From assembly GCA_002716165.1 (NCBI GenBank), contig PAZT01000004.1, positions 28,001 to 46,618 of the forward strand: a DNA stretch of 18,618 bases, written 5' to 3'. Shown piece by piece: positions 15,037 to 18,618 of this stretch (the first letter of the stretch is position 1; each line of letters begins with the position of its first letter). Made by a program: the position numbers and the translations under genes. Source of the DNA: Deltaproteobacteria bacterium (GTDB lineage: Bacteria > SAR324 > NAC60-12). Under the pieces are notes generated by a model. That model was not told the origin of the DNA. It searched no databases and saw only the letters and a program-made list of their open reading frames with translations.

Positions 15037-15282
15037 ATGCCAAAAAACAGAAAATCAACTGAGAAACTAATTCAGAAGATGATCGATCATCAGCAGTCCA
15101 GAGTACTTAAAGTCGCTAGGGAAATTGTTCCAAACGCGACTCCAGAGGATATACGAAATCCACAGGATTTTCCCCAATTATTGGCAGACTCTATTTTTAA
15201 TTACGAAGATGGTATCCTAACTGGTTACCTCTCACTTCAAACCGCACTACGAAATCAAATCAAAACAGAAGATTTCGAATGA
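15037..15282 (+). CDS. Small uncharacterised protein at the end of the flagellar run
   Basis: An 81-aa soluble protein (89 aa if a TTG at 15013, overlapping the fliA stop codon, is used). The first half is basic and helical (KSTEKLIQKMIDHQQSRVLKVAREI). The second half contains NATPEDIRNPQDFPQ, then FNYEDGILTGYLSLQTALR. I know no named family or function. The Pro/Asp-rich TPEDIRNPQDFP segment looks conserved rather than random. There is no signal peptide, membrane segment or cysteine. It sits 20 bp (or an overlap) after fliA and just before a likely terminator, so it belongs to the same transcript and may have a flagellar or sigma-regulatory role. That role is inferred from position only. Confidence 0.6.
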   Translation: MPKNRKSTEKLIQKMIDHQQSRVLKVAREIVPNATPEDIRNPQDFPQLLADSIFNYEDGILTGYLSLQTALRNQIKTEDFE

Positions 15283-15285
15283 TAA

Positions 15286-15305
15286 GAGTATAATTCATTA
15301 TACTT
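15286..15305 (+). terminator. Hairpin at the end of the flagellar transcript
   Basis: AGTATAAT and ATTATACT (15287-15294 and 15297-15304) form a stem, with a possible extra G-T pair, beginning four bases after the stop codon of the small gene and followed by a T-rich stretch to about 15318. A second pair, GATAAGA (15281-15287) and TCTTATC (15315-15321), could form a larger alternative fold. The stem lacks GC pairs, so it is weak for an intrinsic terminator. The stem-then-T-rich order and position still fit. Confidence 0.45.
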
Positions 15306-15356
15306 AAATTTTCTTCTTATCATAACTTCCAGTATTTAGTCTTTATCATTTATTTC

Positions 15357-15384
15357 TTGACAAGACTTAAAGATAATATATAAC
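15357..15384 (+). promoter_or_regulatory. Candidate sigma-70 promoter for the AhpD-like gene
   Basis: A perfect TTGACA (15357-15362) is followed after 16 bases by TATAAC (15379-15384), 11 of 12 consensus positions. It points towards the gene at 15547, leaving a leader of about 155 bases. It is the best sigma-70 match I found in the window. Confidence 0.5.
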
Positions 15385-15546
15385 TTTTAAAAGAATAGAG
15401 CTAGTCTCTATTTGCCCTCTAAAACTTATAATATAACAAACTTACTAATGCAAAAAGGATTTGTTTAAAATTCATATAATCTCCTTAAAATAATTAGTAT
15501 TTTTAGAAAATATATATCGAATGATTAAAATTCAAAGGCATCTTTT

Positions 15547-16134
15547 ATGGAAAAAATACCAATAAGTCGCTTTCCTGTTCCTGAAATAAATAGTCTCCCT
15601 ATCGACATCCGTGAAAAAATCTTAGCTGTTCAGGAAAAGTCTGGATTTGTACCTAATGTTTTTCTAGTGCTTGCTAACCGTCCAGATGAGTTTCGCGCTT
15701 TTTTTTCATATCATGAGGCATTGATGGAAAAAGAGACTGGACTTACTAAGGGAGAACGGGAAATGATTGTTGTTGCAACATCAGCTAACAATAAATGTCT
15801 TTACTGCGTCGTAGCTCACGGAGCAATACTGCGAATACGGGAAAAAAATTCGCGGCTATCAGACCAAATTGCTACCAACTACCACAAGGCAGACATTACT
15901 CAAAGACAGAAAGTAATGCTTGACTTCTCAATCAAAGTATCTAATAGCTCCCATGAAATTAGCGAGGCTGACATTGAAGAAATGCAAAAGCAAGGTTTTT
16001 CAAATGATGATATTTGGGATATTGGTGCAATCACCGCTTTATTTGCTTTATCAAACAGAATTGCAAATCTTACTAGTATGAGACCAAATGAAGATTTTTA
16101 CCTTTTGGGACGTATTCCAAAAGACAAATACTAA
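15547..16134 (+). CDS. AhpD/carboxymuconolactone decarboxylase-fold peroxidase-related protein
   Basis: A 195-aa protein of the AhpD-like, 'uncharacterised peroxidase-related' group. The N-terminal part IREKILAVQEKSGFVPNVFLVLANRPDEFRAFFSYHEALM (21-60) is typical. The redox motif is CLYCVVAH (C84, C87, H91), the CxxCxxxH signature of AhpD-type enzymes, preceded by the usual GLTKGEREMIVVATSANN. The C-terminal half has DIWDIGAITALFALSNRIANL. These proteins have thiol-based peroxidase or disulphide reductase activity, but physiological substrates are mostly unknown. An AAAGG lies eight bases before the ATG. The following PQQ-type dehydrogenase starts 25 bp after its stop, so they are probably co-transcribed. 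No signal peptide is seen, so it is cytosolic. Confidence 0.85.
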   Translation: MEKIPISRFPVPEINSLPIDIREKILAVQEKSGFVPNVFLVLANRPDEFRAFFSYHEALMEKETGLTKGEREMIVVATSANNKCLYCVVAHGAILRIREKNSRLSDQIATNYHKADITQRQKVMLDFSIKVSNSSHEISEADIEEMQKQGFSNDDIWDIGAITALFALSNRIANLTSMRPNEDFYLLGRIPKDKY

Positions 16135-16159
16135 TTCCTCCTTTTAATCGAACTCCATA

Positions 16160-17317
16160 ATGCAGAAAATATTTATAACTTTAGTGCTATTAATTAAGAT
16201 TTTTACCTTTTCTTTTTTATTAGAGACTCAATCAGCAACAGCAAAAGTACTTTTCCAAGACAAAAGCCAAGGGATGCTATATAAAGTCGATACTATCACT
16301 GAAAAGCTTGGGTTAACGTGGGGTATGGTATTCATTGAGTCTGACAAAATTCTTTTTACTGAACGCACTGGAAAAATAGGAATTATTAGTACATTAAGTG
16401 GAGAGGTCATTTACATTGATGGTGGACCTAAAGTTCGAGCTTATGGCCAAGGAGGTCTTCTTGATGTGGCTGTTCCTCCAGGATATAAGAAAGGTAACTG
16501 GATATATTTTACCTACAGCAAACCACTGAAAAGAAAAGGTCAAATAAAGTCAGCAACAACGCTTGCACGAGCTAAATTGCAAGGAAAAACGTTTGTAGAG
16601 CTGGATGACCTGTTGATAACGAAGTCATTAAGCAACTCAAACTACCATTTTGGAAGCCGTATCACTTTCGATGGCGAGGGACATATCTTTTTCTCTATTG
16701 GTGATAGAGGTCATCGTCCAAATGCCCAAGACATGAGCATACATTCAGGTTCTATTCTACGCTTAAAAATTGATGGTCGTGTCCCTGATGATAATCCATT
16801 TTTTAGACGAAAAGACGCATTGCCGGAAATATGGAGTTATGGACATCGAAATCCACAAGGATTATTTTATGACATTCAAAAAAAACTCCTTTGGTCAATT
16901 GAGCATGGACCGCGAGGAGGTGACGAAATAAATCTCATTAAACCAGGGTTGAATTATGGATGGCCGATCATCTCATACGGTAAAGAATATTACGCTCCTA
17001 TTAAGGTTGGCGAAGGTACACATAAAGAAGGCATGGAACAACCGGTAAAGTACTATGTCCCGTCAATTGCTCCTGGAAGTCTTATCGTCTATTCCGGAAA
17101 AGCATTTCCAAACTGGAAGGGGAATCTATTTTCCGGAGCCTTAGCAAAGAGACACCTGAATAGAGTAGAAATTGATCTTAACGGCAAGGCTGTTGGTGAA
17201 GAGCGGCTGCTAGAAAAACTCAGGGAACGAATACGTGCTATCGTCGAAAGCCCTGAAGGTTGGATTTATCTTTCAACAGACATGGGTAAAATTCTTAGAC
17301 TCAAGCCTGATAAGTAA
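16160..17317 (+). CDS. Periplasmic PQQ-type aldose sugar dehydrogenase (YliI-like)
   Basis: A 385-aa protein with an N-terminal signal peptide (about 1-28: MQKIFITLVLLIKIFTFSF, then SATA before the mature part). The body is a soluble glucose dehydrogenase-type beta-propeller. LTWGMVFI (52-59) opens the first blade. HFGSRITFDGEGHIFFSIGDRG (163-184) contains the catalytic His163 and the GDRG motif. WSYGHRNPQGL (225-235) and EHGPRGGDEIN (248-258) carry the cofactor- and calcium-binding residues of the family. PSIAPGSLIVYSG lies near the C-terminus. Such enzymes oxidise aldose sugars using PQQ in the periplasm and pass electrons to a membrane acceptor. No PQQ-synthesis gene is present, so the cofactor would come from elsewhere. 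It probably shares a transcript with the upstream AhpD-like gene. Substrate is unknown. Confidence 0.88.
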   Translation: MQKIFITLVLLIKIFTFSFLLETQSATAKVLFQDKSQGMLYKVDTITEKLGLTWGMVFIESDKILFTERTGKIGIISTLSGEVIYIDGGPKVRAYGQGGLLDVAVPPGYKKGNWIYFTYSKPLKRKGQIKSATTLARAKLQGKTFVELDDLLITKSLSNSNYHFGSRITFDGEGHIFFSIGDRGHRPNAQDMSIHSGSILRLKIDGRVPDDNPFFRRKDALPEIWSYGHRNPQGLFYDIQKKLLWSIEHGPRGGDEINLIKPGLNYGWPIISYGKEYYAPIKVGEGTHKEGMEQPVKYYVPSIAPGSLIVYSGKAFPNWKGNLFSGALAKRHLNRVEIDLNGKAVGEERLLEKLRERIRAIVESPEGWIYLSTDMGKILRLKPDK

Positions 17318-17366
17318 AAGTCCATTGTTGTTAAATTCCATTGAAAATAGTAAGGAATAAATTTGG

Positions 17367-18346
17367 ATGGATTCTTTTAAGAGTATTCCAATTATAGATG
17401 TTGGAGAAATTGAAGAAAATAATCGGTTAAAAAATAATACTCTAGTTCACCAGACAAGGCGGGCATATAGTAAAATAGGGTTCGCGTACATTGTCAATCA
17501 TAGTATTGATCAGTGCCTAGTTGAGAATCTTTTTCAGAAATCATGCGAATTTCATTCCCTGCTTTATGAAGCAAAAATGAAATAGAGCTCAATGAACTGC
17601 ACAGGGGTTTAATACCAATAAATACTTCAACTGATAGGAATTCCAAATTTGCAGATGTTAAAAAGCCCAAACAGAGTGAATCATTCATAATGATGAGAGA
17701 AGCAAATGAGTATGACCCCGCAGTTCAAAAGGGAGACTATTTGGCAGGGCGTAACCAGTGGCCACAAGAAATTCAAGGGTTTAGAGAGACTTTAGTCTCA
17801 TACTTTGATGCAATGACAAAACTCTGCCAGAAAATATGCAATGTTATTGCAATTTCATTGGGAACTGATTCTGAAACGTTTGAAAGAGAGTTTGAACCTC
17901 CAACCACATTTTTGCGTCTTCTTAGATATCCTCCAAAACCTCCTAATATAACTAGCAATATTTACGGTTCTGCACAACATAGTGATTTTGGATGCATTAC
18001 ATTACTAGCTCAGGACGAAACAGGAGGTTTACAAGTAATGAATAGAAAAGGCATCTGGATAGATTCGCCATATTTAAAGGATTCTTTTGTAATGAATTTT
18101 GGCGATATGCTACAACGCTGGAGTAATGGATTATTTATTTCTACACCACATCGCGTGATTAATACTTCAGGTAAGGCGCGTTATTCATGCCCCTTTTTTT
18201 ATGAGCCCAATATAAATGCAAATGTCTCACCGTTGGCCCGTTGTATTACATCGGAAAATCCACTTAAATATGAAAGCATTGTTTATGGAGAATTTCTACG
18301 TTCTGAACTAAAAAACGGATATGAAAGGCACTCAAAAAATGACTAA
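17367..18346 (+). pseudogene. 2OG-Fe(II) oxygenase (IPNS-like) split by a single frameshift
   Basis: Two frames together make a normal-length (about 325 aa) isopenicillin N synthase-like oxygenase. The first frame, from ATG 17367, has IPIIDVGEIEE and the AYSKIGFAYIVNH segment, then stops at TAG 17583-17585. The second continues in the -1 frame from about 17582, reading IELNELHRGLIPIN, and runs to TAA 18346. The switch is at ATG-AAA-TAG next to an A5 run (17573-17577): one extra A restores a KMKIELNELHRG-type sequence expected of the family. Downstream everything is intact: HSD iron ligands (His 17978-17980, Asp 17984-17986), the distal His (18149-18151) in STPHRVIN, and RYS (Arg 18179-18181) for 2-oxoglutarate. 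AAGGA precedes the ATG by ten bases. It could be a recent pseudogene, an assembly or read error, or ribosomal frameshifting. Confidence 0.8.
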
Positions 18347-18618
18347 ACCTAATAAAAGTAATAACATTAAAAAAATCAGTTCCCCATCCGGGAAAAAAAC
18401 AATCTTTATGAGAAGTAAAATACTAATATCTCAAATCTGTTTTTTGTTTTCTGGATTATTTTACTGGCATCTGCTGCATGCCAATACTGACTCCATCAGC
18501 ACTGAATTAATTGAGTTAAAAAGACAAGGTTGGAAAGTAACTGAAACAAAAAGCAGTAGTGAATCACGTCCAGGAATTAAACCATATCAAAACGTTAAAC
18601 GTGAAGTCCAAGTAGTAA
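18339..18618 (+). CDS. N-terminal part of an exported or anchored protein, cut by the window edge
   Basis: ATG at 18339 overlaps the end of the oxygenase gene by eight bases (ATGACTAA) and stays open to the right edge, giving 93 residues. A basic start is followed by a hydrophobic segment (about 28-46, ILISQICFLFSGLFYWHLL) ending in HA, a possible signal-peptidase site or membrane anchor. After it comes a charged region with ELIELKRQGWKVTE and RPGIKPYQNVKREVQ. I do not recognise a family. An internal ATG at 18408 (residue 24) would place the signal sequence at the extreme N-terminus and may be the real start. Overlap suggests translational coupling with the oxygenase gene. Confidence 0.55.
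   Translation, partial: MTKPNKSNNIKKISSPSGKKTIFMRSKILISQICFLFSGLFYWHLLHANTDSISTELIELKRQGWKVTETKSSSESRPGIKPYQNVKREVQVV

Noticed and set aside
1..18618. Mobile elements, CRISPR arrays, tRNA or rRNA genes
   Set aside because: No transposase or integrase motif, regular repeat-spacer pattern, or cloverleaf/rRNA sequence was seen.

Overview
This AT-rich window (roughly 37% GC by eye) comes from a free-living, flagellated, Gram-negative bacterium, probably marine. The flagellar run fliR-flhB-flhA-flhF-fliA is typical of Deltaproteobacteria-like lineages. Ectoine-catabolism enzymes, a periplasmic PQQ-type sugar dehydrogenase and the low GC content would fit a group such as SAR324, but that placement is inference. 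No rRNA, tRNA, CRISPR array, insertion sequence or integrase was seen.

Layout. (1) 1-2467, plus strand: the end of an unidentified gene overlaps eutB (PLP-dependent (hydroxy)ectoine-utilisation lyase), followed by doeA/eutD (ectoine hydrolase). (2) 2500-5916, minus strand, read right to left: a PIN-PhoH ATPase, a divergent CoaBC-like flavoprotein and a CDP-alcohol phosphatidyltransferase. (3) 5917-6277: intergenic DNA with a tiny ORF behind a perfect AGGAGG, then a TerB-like gene on the plus strand. (4) 6810-7798, minus strand: a 58-aa eight-cysteine FYVE-like zinc finger whose stop codon overlaps the start of an exported protein of unknown function. (5) 8117-15282, plus strand: a DksA/TraR-type regulator, fliR, flhB, flhA, flhF, fliA and a small conserved-looking protein. 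A hairpin after the last gene may be a terminator. (6) 15547 to the end, plus strand: an AhpD-like protein, a PQQ-type sugar dehydrogenase, a 2OG-Fe(II) oxygenase split by one frameshift, and the start of an exported protein that runs off the window.

How the genes fit together. FliR, FlhB and FlhA are the membrane core of the flagellar type III export gate. FlhF places the flagellum and FliA is the sigma factor for late flagellar genes. Two sites with sigma-54 geometry (TGG, eight bases, TTGCA) lie in front of the DksA-like gene and in front of flhA. This suggests a sigma-54 then sigma-28 cascade, but it is unproven. The usual flhG is absent between flhF and fliA, and FlhF has an altered G3 motif.

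Most of the window is ordinary chromosomal content. The observations most worth a second look are the FYVE-like microprotein coupled to an exported partner, the CoaBC-like protein lacking expected catalytic residues, the altered FlhF GTPase motif, and the frameshifted oxygenase.
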